In this document: positions 22,198-29,565 of the stretch, piece by piece | Position numbering within the stretch: position 1 is the stretch's first letter | How the letters are laid out: every line of letters starts with the position of its first letter | Assembly: GCF_025211055.1 (NCBI RefSeq) | Contig: NZ_JAOARO010000096.1 | Location: 1 to 38,107 of the forward strand | Source of the DNA: Vallitalea sp. | GTDB lineage: Bacteria; Bacillota; Clostridia; Lachnospirales; Vallitaleaceae | Direction of reading: 5' to 3' | DNA: 38,107 nucleotides | Program-made: the position numbers and the translations under genes | The notes under the pieces: model-generated | Databases searched by the model: none | The model's input: the letters and a program-made list of their open reading frames with translations, nothing else | Told to the model about the DNA's origin: nothing

Positions 22198-22665
22198 ATG
22201 GATAAAATTATTAGTAAACTTAACATTACACAAAATGTAACTTTAATTACATTAGCTAACATACCTATTAATAATAAAAGCATAGCTAAAATATTTACTT
22301 CTTTGGCAGAAGCTGATATTAATGTAGATATGATTAGCCAAACATCACCATTAAAAGGAAAAATAAATATATGTTTTACTCTACAAGATGATGTATTATT
22401 TAATGCTATTCAAACACTAGGGACATATAAAAAGCATATACCTAGTCTACGTATTGATGTTAATTCTAATAATACCAAGCTTTCACTATATGATGAAAAT
22501 ATGAAATACCAACCTGGAATCGCTGCTAAAACAATGGTCATACTATCAGAAGCAGATGTAGACATCAAAATGATTACTACATCTGAAATAGACATTTCTT
22601 ATCTCATATACGCATCTGATGAAAAAAAGGCTATACAATCACTTAAAAATATAATAAAAGATTAA
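22198..22665 (+). CDS. Stand-alone tandem ACT-domain protein, 155 aa
   Basis: The chain resembles the C-terminal regulatory half of aspartate kinases: two ACT domains and no kinase. ACT 1 runs from about NVTLITLANIPINNKSIAK to the beta strand KINICFTL, with LAEADINVDMIS between. ACT 2 contains YQPGIAAKTMVILSEADVDI followed by ISYLIYASDEKKAIQSL. ACT domains usually bind amino acids. With no catalytic part, the protein may be a free ligand sensor or a partner of an aspartate kinase elsewhere. The start is ATG 22198 with AGGAG eight bases upstream; an in-frame GTG at 22189 overlaps that Shine-Dalgarno and is unlikely. It is the only convincing plus-strand gene of the window, with its own promoter and terminator. 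Confidence 0.85.
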   Translation: MDKIISKLNITQNVTLITLANIPINNKSIAKIFTSLAEADINVDMISQTSPLKGKINICFTLQDDVLFNAIQTLGTYKKHIPSLRIDVNSNNTKLSLYDENMKYQPGIAAKTMVILSEADVDIKMITTSEIDISYLIYASDEKKAIQSLKNIIKD

Positions 22666-22672
22666 AATTTAG

Positions 22673-22712
22673 AAGCTATCTCTTAAATATATTATTTTGA
22701 GATAGCTTTTTA
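22673..22712. terminator. Terminator between convergent genes
   Basis: AAGCTATCTC (22673-22682) pairs perfectly with GAGATAGCTT (22699-22708) and is followed by TTTT on the plus strand, ending the ACT gene transcript. It lies only 11 bp from the stop codon of the minus-strand gene at 22724-24211, so it may serve both, although the T-run on that side is interrupted. Confidence 0.8.
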
Positions 22713-22723
22713 AAAATTCTTTT

Positions 22724-24211
22724 TTAATTAATTTCAAGCCATTTTGTCTTGCTTTCAATGAGCTTGTTAAATTCATTGGGTATAGTTTCGCCTCTCTCAT
22801 TCAAAAGATCAACTAATAATTTCATATCCTTTAGTGTTAATTCTCTATAATCAGTTAATCCATATTCACCATTTTGTTTTATACAATACCAAAAATCATT
22901 ATTATCCTTTATCCAATTAGTATATGTGTCAATTATAGCCTGCTGCATCTGTTCAGCCAATATTATGTACTTGTTATCACAATTATAATATTTATCATAT
23001 AGATATATTGCGTTAATTTCTGATACTAGATGATTAAGAGAACAGTGTGTTTTAGATTTATTTCCATTTTTGTTCTTATAATCTGGTATAAACAAACCAT
23101 CATTTTCCGTTTTCCAATTATTAGTATATACATAATCTATAAAAAAAGAAAAATAATTATCGATTATATCTTTTATTATAGGCTCATCTAATATTTGATC
23201 CCAATAGATTAGTGCCATGATAGTATCAGTATTAAATCTTGTATCATAAAATTCATAATTAATATCGTAATCTTCATAAAGCCATGTTGATCTTGGTAAA
23301 CTAGGTATGTAATGATTATCGTTGAATTTATCTATGTAATCATATAACAAACTAATTCCAACTAGCCTAAACAAATTATTGTTCTTAATATTTTCATACA
23401 TTATTATAAGTGGAAACCCTGAAGGATAATTCCATTTGGATTCCCTTCCATAAGGTATATAATTATTAGCTATATTATAGTAGATACCATCACTTCTGAA
23501 TATCTTCTTATTATATAAGTCCAATCTTCTTATTAAATCAAGAGTAGTATCATCTTCAAAATCAACTAGTTTATTAGATGAAATAATAGTCTCTAGATTA
23601 ATCTCCATATTATCTTTAACATCAAGTTGTATCTTAGTATCAATTCCTTCGTTACCGTTAATATTCCATCCATTACTATTGCTAATAACATCTATTACTG
23701 AATGTCCTAATTCCTTAACATAATAAGGATTACCCAATCTTATACTATAATTTTCACCATCTAGGTATAATTGACTTTCATTATTCATATTTATTGAATC
23801 GTTGGTTCTATTATTGAATACCATTATATCATTATTATCATATAAGCCTTCTATGATATTATTTACTTTCATTTTACTTCTAAGTTTAACATCCAATGAA
23901 AACTCCTTAGATTCTCCATTAGCTTTTAAGAATAAGATATTATCCTTACCAATTTTTTTATTGATAACTTCCACTGACCCAATCTTATTCTGTTTGTCAT
24001 ATACAGAAAAATGGTTTTCCTCACTAATCAACTGAGAATATTCAATACAGTTCTTATCTTCAACTTTTATTGTAAAATCATTTGAAGACCTTATATATAA
24101 ATCCAAATCTTCGTTAATCGTAATCTGAATGTCATGGGAATTATCATTTATAAAAAATAATAATAACATTCCTACTATCGTTATACTCACTAATAGTATT
24201 ATTTTTTTCAT
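22724..24211 (-). CDS. Membrane-anchored extracytoplasmic protein, probably helical-toroid C-terminus, 495 aa
   Basis: Not identified to family. The N-terminus KKIILLVSITIVGMLLLFFI is an uncleaved signal anchor, so the rest is outside. Residues ~30-210 are beta-rich and polar. Residues ~220-495 are helical and rich in Tyr, Trp and Asp, with SKWNYPSGFPLIIMYENI, FYDTRFNTDTIMALIYWDQI, NGNKSKTHCSLNHLVSEINA and ILAEQMQQAIIDTYTNW. Repeated paired helices with aromatic and acidic residues suggest an (alpha/alpha) toroid as in glycoside hydrolases, lyases or D-glucuronyl C5-epimerases. No catalytic residue can be assigned. Its place between the TagO/WecA-type gene and wecB suggests work on a wall or surface glycan. 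It begins 47 bp after that gene. Confidence 0.65.
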   Translation of the reverse strand: MKKIILLVSITIVGMLLLFFINDNSHDIQITINEDLDLYIRSSNDFTIKVEDKNCIEYSQLISEENHFSVYDKQNKIGSVEVINKKIGKDNILFLKANGESKEFSLDVKLRSKMKVNNIIEGLYDNNDIMVFNNRTNDSINMNNESQLYLDGENYSIRLGNPYYVKELGHSVIDVISNSNGWNINGNEGIDTKIQLDVKDNMEINLETIISSNKLVDFEDDTTLDLIRRLDLYNKKIFRSDGIYYNIANNYIPYGRESKWNYPSGFPLIIMYENIKNNNLFRLVGISLLYDYIDKFNDNHYIPSLPRSTWLYEDYDINYEFYDTRFNTDTIMALIYWDQILDEPIIKDIIDNYFSFFIDYVYTNNWKTENDGLFIPDYKNKNGNKSKTHCSLNHLVSEINAIYLYDKYYNCDNKYIILAEQMQQAIIDTYTNWIKDNNDFWYCIKQNGEYGLTDYRELTLKDMKLLVDLLNERGETIPNEFNKLIESKTKWLEIN

Positions 24212-24258
24212 ATTTTTTCCTCACATTATATATAATCTACCTATCTTTTCTATGACTA

Positions 24259-25317
24259 TCACTTATTTTTAATTCTTCTTGCTATAAAATCAAGTAACCA
24301 AACTACTAGGATCAAACCAATAATTATAAGAGCGAACATTATATCGTTCATAGCTATTAGTATACCAGCAATACCGAATCCACCACTTATACCATACAAG
24401 GTGAGTACAGCTCTTTTATGACTATACCCTCTGTCAACTAATCTATGATGTAGATGTCCTCTATCCGCTTGCATAACAGGTTTACCATTAGCTATTCTTC
24501 TAAGTATTGCAAAAAAAGTATCAAATATAGGTAATCCTAAAATAAGCACAGCTACAATGATAGTTATGGCTGTATAACTTTTGATAAATCCTTGAATAGA
24601 AATAACTGATAATGTAAATCCTAAAAATGTTGATCCTGTATCACCCATATATATAGTGGCAGGATTAAAATTATGAGGTAAAAATCCTAAGCAAGAACCT
24701 GCAAGTGCTGCGGTTAATAGTACCGCAGTTGGTTCTCCATTTAATATAGATATAAACATTAAACAAAGTGCTGCTATTGAGGATACTCCTGTGGCTAATC
24801 CATCTAATCCATCTATCAAATTAACAGCATTAGTTACTCCTATTATCCATATAATTGTTATAACATTGCTAAAAGAACCCAATAATAAAACACCACCAGG
24901 TGCCCACGGCCAGCTAATTGCATGAATTGTAGTTCCAGTAATTATCACAATTAGAGCAGCTAATATTTGAAAAAATAATTTCAACTTAGCTGGTAAATCA
25001 TATATATCATCTAACAATCCCACAATGGTTATTACAATACCACCAATTATTAAACCAATCAAATGAATTAGTTCCAGATGTTTAATAGAAGGTGCAATTA
25101 GGCCTATAGTAACCAAAAAACCTAATACAATAGATATTCCACCGGCTAATGGCATTGGTTTTGTATTCATTCCTCTGGCTTTTGGCATATCAATAGCACC
25201 AACTTTATACGCAAATTTTTTGCTAAGCGGTGTAGTAAAACATGCTATAACAAAGGCAATGGCAAAAGCAATTATATATATTAAATTACTATTTATACCT
25301 TTTAGAAATTCAAACAT
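24259..25317 (-). CDS. tagO: Undecaprenyl-phosphate GlcNAc-1-phosphate transferase (TagO/WecA type)
   Basis: Transfers a sugar-1-phosphate, probably GlcNAc-1-P, from its UDP donor to undecaprenyl phosphate at the inner membrane face, the first step of teichoic acid, secondary wall polymer or similar glycans. It is a polytopic protein of 352 aa with about ten to eleven helices. Family motifs are GLLDDIYDLPAKLKLFFQ, NAVNLIDGLDGLATG, IYMGDTGSTFLGF and DRGHLHHRLVDRGYSHKRAV; the HLHHRL loop distinguishes the WecA/TagO branch from MraY. With wecB in the same neighbourhood, a GlcNAc-ManNAc linkage unit is plausible. GGGGAGATGGAAAG precedes the ATG. It is 26 bp downstream of comEB. Confidence 0.92.
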   Translation of the reverse strand: MFEFLKGINSNLIYIIAFAIAFVIACFTTPLSKKFAYKVGAIDMPKARGMNTKPMPLAGGISIVLGFLVTIGLIAPSIKHLELIHLIGLIIGGIVITIVGLLDDIYDLPAKLKLFFQILAALIVIITGTTIHAISWPWAPGGVLLLGSFSNVITIIWIIGVTNAVNLIDGLDGLATGVSSIAALCLMFISILNGEPTAVLLTAALAGSCLGFLPHNFNPATIYMGDTGSTFLGFTLSVISIQGFIKSYTAITIIVAVLILGLPIFDTFFAILRRIANGKPVMQADRGHLHHRLVDRGYSHKRAVLTLYGISGGFGIAGILIAMNDIMFALIIIGLILVVWLLDFIARRIKNK

Positions 25318-25343
25318 TTTCTTTCCATCTCCCCTTAAAAAGC

Positions 25344-25784
25344 TTATTCATACTTATCTACAATAATGCCTGCTTCTTTTAATAGCTCCATGGAGAGTTC
25401 ATCTGGATACGAGCCTTTGAAAACTACCCTTTTCAGACCAGCATTAATAATTAACTTAGAACATATAACGCATGGTTGATCTGTTACATATATTGTACCA
25501 CCATCAATTGATACTCCATGCATAGCAGCTTGTACTATTGCATTTTGTTCAGCATGCGAAGCTCTACAAAGCTCATGTCTCTGTCCAGATGGAATATTTA
25601 ATTGTTCTCTTAAACATCCAATCTCAGCACAATGTTTACAACCTGATGGTGCTCCATTATAACCTGTTGTAAGTATTCTTCTATCCTTAACAATAACAGC
25701 ACCTACTTTTCTTCTTAAGCATGTAGATCTGCCTTTAATTATCTCAACAATATCCATGAAATACTCGTCCCACGATGGTCTCAT
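25344..25784 (-). CDS. comEB: dCMP deaminase, ComEB type
   Basis: Zinc enzyme that turns dCMP into dUMP for thymidylate synthesis. It shows the deaminase signature: [15 protein letters not shown] (His ligand and catalytic Glu) and [21 protein letters not shown] (two Cys ligands), plus the first block [23 protein letters not shown]. An extra Cys/His cluster ([14 protein letters not shown]) between the blocks fits the second zinc site of this family. The 146-aa length is normal. CGGGGGAT stands before ATG 25784. It is 19 bp downstream of rpiB in the same operon. Confidence 0.93.
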   Translation of the reverse strand: MRPSWDEYFMDIVEIIKGRSTCLRRKVGAVIVKDRRILTTGYNGAPSGCKHCAEIGCLREQLNIPSGQRHELCRASHAEQNAIVQAAMHGVSIDGGTIYVTDQPCVICSKLIINAGLKRVVFKGSYPDELSMELLKEAGIIVDKYE

Positions 25785-25803
25785 AATGTTATCCCCCGAT
25801 ATA

Positions 25804-26235
25804 TTAATCTATTTCTATTTTATTTATTCTTCTAATATGTCTTTCGTCATTGGAAAATTCAGTATTTAAGAAAATGTCAACAATCATTAAAGCTAACTCA
25901 ACACCAACAATTCTTCCACCAAGAGCTAACACATTGGCATCGTTGTGTTCTCTAGTAGCTTTAGCTGAAAAACAATCATGACATAGAGCGGCTCTAATAC
26001 CTTTAACTTTGTTAGCAGCCATCGATATACCAATACCTGTACCACAAATAAGTATTCCTTTGTCACATTCTTTATCAACAATTGCTTTACAAACGTGTTT
26101 TGCAAAATCAGGATAATCTACAGAATTCTGATTATAACATCCATAATCTTTATATTCTATTTTATTAGCTTCTAAATATTTAATTACTTCTTGTTTTAAT
26201 TCAAAACCACCGTGATCACTACCAATTGCTATCAT
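25804..26235 (-). CDS. rpiB: Ribose-5-phosphate isomerase B
   Basis: Interconverts ribose-5-phosphate and ribulose-5-phosphate, or a related aldose such as allose phosphate; RpiB and LacAB share this fold. [21 protein letters not shown] opens the protein, [13 protein letters not shown] follows, and [28 protein letters not shown] holds the active-site Cys and phosphate loop. The [12 protein letters not shown] segment is also typical. 143 aa is normal length. Its ATG overlaps the ywlE stop as ATGA, with GGAGG upstream, so translation is probably coupled. The B. subtilis counterpart ywlF also follows ywlE. Confidence 0.94.
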   Translation of the reverse strand: MIAIGSDHGGFELKQEVIKYLEANKIEYKDYGCYNQNSVDYPDFAKHVCKAIVDKECDKGILICGTGIGISMAANKVKGIRAALCHDCFSAKATREHNDANVLALGGRIVGVELALMIVDIFLNTEFSNDERHIRRINKIEID

Positions 26236-26693
26236 AATATTTCCTCCGTATTTTTAATTCTATTAACTAATTTATTAATTAAAACCTTAATATCTTCAGC
26301 GCACTTCATATAAACATCTTTTCCATTACCAAATGGATCGGTTATATCTCCTGATTCATCTACATACTCTTTTAATGTTAAAACATTTTCTTTAATATTT
26401 GGATATGTCATGTGTAGGTATTCCTTATGTCTACCAGTCATAGTAAGTACTAAAGTTTCAGTATCAACTTCTTCTTCACTGAATACAGTAGCAACATGTC
26501 CTACTACATCAGGATAATACTCTTTCACAGCTTGAGCTGTATATTCACTAGCAGGTGAAGGAAATGTTACAAGTATACCTCTAGACGAAACTTTGATATC
26601 AATATCATTATCATTAAAACTCTTATACGCCAACGCTTCTGCCATAGGACTCCTGCAAGTATTTCCAGTACACACAAAAATAATTTTTTTCAT
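26232..26693 (-). CDS. ywlE: Protein-arginine phosphatase, YwlE type
   Basis: A low-molecular-weight phosphatase of 153 aa. The P-loop is C8-TGNT-C-RS (VCTGNTCRSPMAEAL). The Thr at position 12 matches the Thr that gives B. subtilis YwlE its preference for phospho-arginine, where tyrosine phosphatases have a larger Ile. The general-acid region DPFGNGKDVY and TLKEYV also match YwlE. It would reverse McsB-type arginine phosphorylation, though no McsB gene is in this window. The start is moved to ATG 26693, behind AAAGGTGA. The longer frame opens with TTG at 26717, overlapping the upstream gene. It lies 16 bp after sua5 and overlaps rpiB. Confidence 0.9.
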   Translation of the reverse strand: MKKIIFVCTGNTCRSPMAEALAYKSFNDNDIDIKVSSRGILVTFPSPASEYTAQAVKEYYPDVVGHVATVFSEEEVDTETLVLTMTGRHKEYLHMTYPNIKENVLTLKEYVDESGDITDPFGNGKDVYMKCAEDIKVLINKLVNRIKNTEEIL

Positions 26694-26709
26694 CAAATCA
26701 CCTTTTTGA

Positions 26710-27762
26710 CTAATCAATATTTATAATCTTATTACCAGCTGCTTTCAAAAGTCTATTCATAGTAGCTGTACCAATATCCTTATTAGAAAAAGCTTCACAA
26801 TATATTATATCAACGTTCATTTCATCAAATTTTCTTAATATCCTAAATAAGTTAGATGCTATTTCTCCTGAATTATTTTTATCACCAATACTTATAATAT
26901 TATTACAATTATAGTAGTTTTCTGTTTGTTTAGTAGCTATAACACCTATTCTTTTATTCTTTTGTTGTTCTATATCAACTAATTCATTAATATGAGATAC
27001 TACTTTATTACTTTTGCCTTTAAACACAATCAACTCTGCATTTGGAGCATAATGTCTATATTTCATTCCTGGTGCTTTAGGTACCAAATTCTTATTTGAA
27101 GACTTAATTGCAGGGTCAATACTAACTGAACCTATTACTTCATGAAGCATTTCTTTTGTTACTCCACCAGGTCTAAGTATTGTAGGAGTAATGCCTGATA
27201 CATCTACTACAGTAGATTCAAGGCCAATCTCTGAGAAACCGCCATCAACAATCATATCAACTTTTCCGCTTAAATCGTTAATTACATGCTTTGCCATAGT
27301 TGGACTTGGTTTACCAGACACATTAGCACTTGGAGCCGCAATAGGTAGATCAGAAGCTTCTATTATACTTCTTGCAATTTTATGAGATGGCATTCTAATA
27401 GCTACAGTTGAAAGTCCCCCTGTTATATTATCTGGAATGATGTCATTCTTCTCAAATATTAGAGTTAAAGGGCCTGGCCAAAATCTATCCATTAATTTTT
27501 CTGCTGTCATACCAATATTAGTAACATATTTCTTAATATCTTCTTTATTAGCTACATGAACAATCAATGGATTATCAGAAGGTCTTCCTTTTGCTATATA
27601 TATCTTTTTTACTGCATTAATATCTAAAGAATTAGCACCAATTCCATATACTGTCTCAGTAGGAAATGCCACTAGCCCCCCATTTTGCAAGATATTTGCT
27701 GCCTCTACAATTATATTATTATCAATATTATTAATGTCTACTCTACGAATTATTGTCTCCAT
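26710..27762 (-). CDS. sua5: L-threonylcarbamoyladenylate synthase (Sua5 type)
   Basis: Makes threonylcarbamoyl-AMP from Thr, bicarbonate and ATP for the t6A37 modification of ANN-reading tRNAs. The YrdC domain is clear: GGLVAFPTETVYGIGANSL, IYIAKGRPSDNPLIVHV, FWPGPLTLIFEK and AAPSANVSGKPSPTMAKHV. The protein has the extra C-terminal Sua5 domain (about 215-350), preceded by the linker APGMKYRHYAP. The preferred start is ATG 27762 (350 aa), because GGAG lies nine bases before it. An ATG at 27777 adds five residues and has a poorer Shine-Dalgarno. It is the first gene of the sua5-ywlE-rpiB-comEB-tagO series and corresponds to B. subtilis ywlC. Confidence 0.95.
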   Translation of the reverse strand: METIIRRVDINNIDNNIIVEAANILQNGGLVAFPTETVYGIGANSLDINAVKKIYIAKGRPSDNPLIVHVANKEDIKKYVTNIGMTAEKLMDRFWPGPLTLIFEKNDIIPDNITGGLSTVAIRMPSHKIARSIIEASDLPIAAPSANVSGKPSPTMAKHVINDLSGKVDMIVDGGFSEIGLESTVVDVSGITPTILRPGGVTKEMLHEVIGSVSIDPAIKSSNKNLVPKAPGMKYRHYAPNAELIVFKGKSNKVVSHINELVDIEQQKNKRIGVIATKQTENYYNCNNIISIGDKNNSGEIASNLFRILRKFDEMNVDIIYCEAFSNKDIGTATMNRLLKAAGNKIINID

Positions 27763-27812
27763 TATAAATGTCTCCATAAAATGATCTCTATAGTATTTAA
27801 TTCAACTTATAT

Positions 27813-27821
27813 ATTATACCA
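27813..27821 (-). promoter_or_regulatory. Extended -10 promoter of sua5
   Basis: On the minus strand TGGTATAAT gives an extended -10 (TGn plus TATAAT, the hexamer at 27813-27818). No convincing -35 is present 17 bp upstream, which is usual for promoters of this kind. The leader to the sua5 ATG would be about 45 nt. Confidence 0.55.
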
Positions 27822-27864
27822 TAAATTTACCAAATTAAAAGTCTAACCTATATATAGTATAACA

Positions 27865-28692
27865 TCAATCAATAAACTCTATTATATCGTTTTCTTTTTT
27901 TTCACTCATTACGTATATAATTCTTAAACCTATTATTGTCAACAAAACTCCAGTCCCAATAAAAGTTAATAAGTAATTATATCCTATTTCTTTCCCTTGC
28001 ATATTTGAAATAATCGTAGTGAAGGAGTTAATTACAATATGTAATATGATAGAACTATATAGACTGCCTGTCCAAACAACTACATACCCTAAAATAATAC
28101 CTATCAAAAATGCATATGTACCCTGTACTAAATTCATATGACCTATACCAAAAAATATAGCTTGTATCATTACTGCTCCAAAAATACTGAATCCATTTCT
28201 TAATTTATTTAACACAATTCCTCGATATAATAATTCCTCAAAAATAGGAGCTAATATTCCTACACTAATTAGAGTAATATAAAAATTATTATTGGAGATA
28301 CTTGCCATCAATTCTTCATATTCAGGAACCAATTCATTTATATTTATCATAGTCAAAATTCCATCTATAGCTATATTAATACCTATACCACATACTATGC
28401 ATATGGCTATAGTCTTGAATGATATTCTTTTATTCAAATTAGTTTCATTAATAAAGCTATTTTTACTAATTAAATATATTAATAAAATAATTCCAAAAGT
28501 AACAACCCACGCAATTATAGTTATTAGCAAAGAATGACTGGCAAAAAAACTATATAAATCTTCTTCCGAAGTTCCATATACATTAAGCTTCACAGTAAAA
28601 TAAATACCTGCGACTACAACTGCTAATACCTGTATCAACTTAGAAATAATCACGTATATTACACTATTCCCAAAAGCTTTTAATCTGTTCAT
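27865..28692 (-). CDS. CPBP family intramembrane metalloprotease, 275 aa
   Basis: A membrane protein with about eight helices and the three CPBP (Abi/Rce1-like) motifs in order: EELLYRGIVLNKLR (EExxxR), FFGIGHMNLVQG (FxxxH) and SIILHIVINSF (HxxxN). These residues form the active site in Rce1-type proteases. Bacterial members act in bacteriocin immunity or in processing of membrane or signal peptides; the substrate is unknown. The start is moved to ATG 28692, preceded by AGAGGTG at six bases; the ATG at 28710 lies before that site. It follows cwlD by nearly 100 bp with a hairpin in between. A role in trimming a short peptide such as the one at 33400-33477 is possible but is only a guess. Confidence 0.85.
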   Translation of the reverse strand: MNRLKAFGNSVIYVIISKLIQVLAVVVAGIYFTVKLNVYGTSEEDLYSFFASHSLLITIIAWVVTFGIILLIYLISKNSFINETNLNKRISFKTIAICIVCGIGINIAIDGILTMININELVPEYEELMASISNNNFYITLISVGILAPIFEELLYRGIVLNKLRNGFSIFGAVMIQAIFFGIGHMNLVQGTYAFLIGIILGYVVVWTGSLYSSIILHIVINSFTTIISNMQGKEIGYNYLLTFIGTGVLLTIIGLRIIYVMSEKKENDIIEFID

Positions 28693-28718
28693 ATTTGCAC
28701 CTCTTAACATTTAATTAA

Positions 28719-28781
28719 AGAGCTGTCTTAATATACATGATAAGGCACCTAATTACCATTAAATGTGTTTTAAGACAGCCC
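28719..28781 (-). terminator. Long hairpin after cwlD
   Basis: GCTGTCTTA (28722-28730) pairs with TAAGACAGC (28771-28779), and the stem extends to about 13 bp with one G-U pair. The loop is long (about 38 nt). On the minus strand CTCTTTAATT follows, a modest U-rich tail. It begins only 8 bp beyond the cwlD stop, so it is probably a terminator, perhaps a leaky one that allows some reading into the CPBP gene. Confidence 0.55.
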
Positions 28782-28787
28782 TAAAAT

Positions 28788-29492
28788 TTATTTCTCTTCT
28801 AAAAATTTTATAATCCCAATGTAAATAGCCCATGCAATTTTATCTTGGTATATATCAGTCATCAATAATTCTGCCTCTGAATAGTTGGATAAAAAACCAC
28901 ATTCTACTATAACACCTGGTATATTAGTTTGTTTTAATATAAAATATGAATTACTATCTTTTACTTGTCGATTATTTTCATTATCTACAAAAGTTTTTAT
29001 TTCTTGCTGTATGTACTGAGCTAATTTTTTACCATCATCAGATGAAGCATAGTAAAAAACTTGTGCTCCTCTATATTTTTCTTGAGAAAAGCTATTTTGA
29101 TGTATACTTACTAGTATATCTCCCCCACTTGTATTAATTATCTCCTTTCGTTTGTTCATATCTTCTCTTTTTTTATTTTTACTTGACTCACTATATAGCC
29201 CGCCATCATCTTCACGTGTCATGACAACATTTACTTGACTATATTCCAAGTATTCTTTTAATTTTATTGCAATTAATAGATTAATATTTTTTTCTAATTC
29301 ACCATTGACTCCTACTTTGCCAGGGTCAAATCCTCCATGCCCAGCATCAACGACAACAACATATTTATCTTCCACACTTGAAAAAACATTAATCACCTTA
29401 TTGGCATATAATATGGTTGCTACCAAAAATATTAATATTATCAAAGAGACTACCCACATCATAACATGAGTTTTTTTAATAATTATTATCAT
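28788..29492 (-). CDS. cwlD: N-acetylmuramoyl-L-alanine amidase, CwlD type
   Basis: An Amidase_3 zinc enzyme with an N-terminal anchor (MWVVSLIILIFLVATILYA, about 12-30), so it acts on peptidoglycan outside the membrane. The zinc ligands are H52 (VVDAGHGGFDPG), E67 (GELEKNINLL) and H131 (VSIHQNSF), and the catalytic Glu is E197 (VIVECGFLSNYSEA). In B. subtilis CwlD starts muramic-delta-lactam formation in the spore cortex by removing stem peptides; single-domain anchored enzymes of this size (234 aa) are usually this type. A sporulation role is likely. GGTGG stands just before ATG 29492. It lies 73 bp downstream of the GH18 gene, with no clear terminator between. Confidence 0.88.
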   Translation of the reverse strand: MIIIIKKTHVMMWVVSLIILIFLVATILYANKVINVFSSVEDKYVVVVDAGHGGFDPGKVGVNGELEKNINLLIAIKLKEYLEYSQVNVVMTREDDGGLYSESSKNKKREDMNKRKEIINTSGGDILVSIHQNSFSQEKYRGAQVFYYASSDDGKKLAQYIQQEIKTFVDNENNRQVKDSNSYFILKQTNIPGVIVECGFLSNYSEAELLMTDIYQDKIAWAIYIGIIKFLEEK

Positions 29493-29565
29493 ATATCCAC
29501 CAAGTATTTTTTATAAATATATTAATTAAGACATACTTATTATGCATATATAATTTATTTTCTAC

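Noticed and set aside
26694..26717. TTG start adding eight residues to YwlE
   Set aside because: It overlaps the sua5 stop and contains the AAAGGTGA that serves ATG 26693; the family begins at this second start.
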